DNA of 6,149 bases from Deltaproteobacteria bacterium (GTDB lineage Bacteria > Desulfobacterota > Desulfobacteria > Desulfobacterales > Desulfatirhabdiaceae), in NCBI GenBank assembly GCA_026388755.1, contig JAPLJE010000216.1, positions 2,130-8,278 of the forward strand. The letters run 5' to 3'. Numbering within the stretch: the stretch's first letter is position 1; every line of letters starts with the position of its first letter. Shown piece after piece: positions 5,166-6,149 of the stretch. Made by a program: the position numbers and the translations under genes. Under the pieces are notes generated by a model. That model ran no database searches, had not been told where the DNA came from, and saw only the letters and a list, made by a program, of their open reading frames with translations.

Positions 5166-6149
5166 ATGTTGTCATCGTTAACAGATAAGTCTGTCGTTCT
5201 GGGGGTGTGCGGCGGCATAGCCGCTTATAAAAGCGTTGATCTGCTCAGACTCATCACCAAATGCGGAGCTTCCGTCCGGGTGATCCTGACGGAGAATGCC
5301 GGACATTTTGTCGGGCCCATGACGTTTGAAGCCCTGTCCGGCCAGCCAGTATGCCAGAGCCTGTTTGAAAAAGGCGGGAATACTTCCATCAAGCATATCG
5401 AATGGGCGCAAACAGCCGACGCCGTCGTTATTGCGCCGGCGACCGCCAACATCATCGGGAAACTGGCCTGCGGCATTGCAGATGATGCATTAAGCACGTT
5501 CATGCTGGCCGTGACAGCCACCCGGCTCCTCTGTCCTTCCATGAATTCCAACATGTATCTGAATGATGCCGTTCAGCACAATCTCAACACGCTCAAAAGC
5601 AGAGGATATCAAATTGTCGAGCCTGGCTCCGGCTTGATGGCCTGCGGTACTACGGGACCCGGAAGACTTCCGGAACCCGTTGATATTCTCGATGCGCTGA
5701 TCACTTCGCTGACAGAAAAGGATCTTTGTGACAAACACATCCTGATCTCCGCCGGCCCGACAAGAGAGTATATTGATCCGGTCCGATTCATCAGCAATCC
5801 GTCTTCCGGGAAAATGGGATTTGCAATTGCAAGAACAGCTGCTCAGCGCGGTGCGACAGTTACCCTGGTCTCAGGGCCATCAGAGCTGCCAGACCCTTGT
5901 AATGTTCATGTTATTCGTGTGGTTTCGGCGCAGGAAATGGCGGATGCGGTTTTTTCGGTTTTTGATCAGGCGGACGCCGTCATCAAGACGGCTGCCGTAT
6001 CCGACTACCGGCCCAAAATCCAGTCGGATCACAAAATTAAAAAAGGATCAGACGAACTCACATTAACACTTGAAAAAACCCAGGATATTCTGAAAGAATT
6101 GGGAAAGCGGAAAAACGACCAGGTCCTGGTCGGGTTTGCTGCGGAAACA
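5166..6149 (+). CDS. coaBC: CoaBC, bifunctional phosphopantothenoylcysteine decarboxylase / phosphopantothenate-cysteine ligase (partial, 3' end beyond the window)
   Basis: Open for 328 codons to the right edge; the family is about 400 aa, so roughly 70 residues are missing. It makes 4'-phosphopantetheine, the coenzyme A precursor, from 4'-phosphopantothenate, cysteine and CTP in the cytoplasm. The N-terminal CoaC flavoprotein domain (about 1-185) shows [10 protein letters not shown] (13-22) for FMN binding, the active-site His in KHIEWA (H77), APATAN (90-95), the PXMNXXM motif PSMNSNMY (N127) and the catalytic cysteine in ACGTTGPGR (C160). The CoaB domain (from about 190) shows [17 protein letters not shown] with NPSSGKMG (N211 onward), AAVSDYRP (276-283), the CTP-site KIKK (290-293) and GFAAET at the edge. 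All expected catalytic residues seen so far are present. ATG at 5166 follows AAGG (5154-5157) by 8 nt. Essential housekeeping gene; no sign of transfer. Confidence 0.96.
   Translation, partial: MLSSLTDKSVVLGVCGGIAAYKSVDLLRLITKCGASVRVILTENAGHFVGPMTFEALSGQPVCQSLFEKGGNTSIKHIEWAQTADAVVIAPATANIIGKLACGIADDALSTFMLAVTATRLLCPSMNSNMYLNDAVQHNLNTLKSRGYQIVEPGSGLMACGTTGPGRLPEPVDILDALITSLTEKDLCDKHILISAGPTREYIDPVRFISNPSSGKMGFAIARTAAQRGATVTLVSGPSELPDPCNVHVIRVVSAQEMADAVFSVFDQADAVIKTAAVSDYRPKIQSDHKIKKGSDELTLTLEKTQDILKELGKRKNDQVLVGFAAET

Noticed and set aside
5178..5797. Minus-strand open frames opposite coaBC
   Set aside because: The plus strand carries all CoaBC active-site motifs; the opposite frames have no recognisable domains.

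Overview
The window looks like chromosome of a sulfate-reducing deltaproteobacterium (Desulfobacterota), most likely outside the high-GC Desulfovibrio group because base composition is moderate. This rests on a near-complete hmc locus, a transmembrane redox complex characteristic of sulfate reducers. Nothing in the sequence allows a genus call.

Layout: the first two thirds (about 1-4130) is a minus-strand operon reading right to left: hmcA (16-haem periplasmic cytochrome c), hmcB (Tat-exported, membrane-anchored protein with four [4Fe-4S] binding motifs), hmcC (ten-helix NrfD-type membrane subunit) and the 5' part of hmcD (small membrane protein cut by the window edge). hmcE and hmcF would be expected beyond position 1. 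The known role of Hmc is electron exchange between the periplasmic cytochrome c3/hydrogenase pool and the membrane or cytoplasm.

Positions 4131-4679 hold a gene-free, AT-rich divergent intergenic region with several inverted repeats. These include a perfect 22-bp palindrome followed by a T-run, a pair of adjacent stem-loops resembling a dispersed REP-like element, and an 18-bp CRP/FNR-like inverted repeat in the hmc leader. A good sigma-70-type promoter (4537-4564) faces right.

The last third is a plus-strand unit: a small exported protein of unknown function (4680-5150), then 15 nt later coaBC, the bifunctional coenzyme A biosynthesis enzyme, which runs off the right edge after 328 codons.

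No tRNA, rRNA, CRISPR array, transposase or phage gene was seen. The coding content is conserved core metabolism. The less explained parts are the structured intergenic region and the exported protein in front of coaBC.
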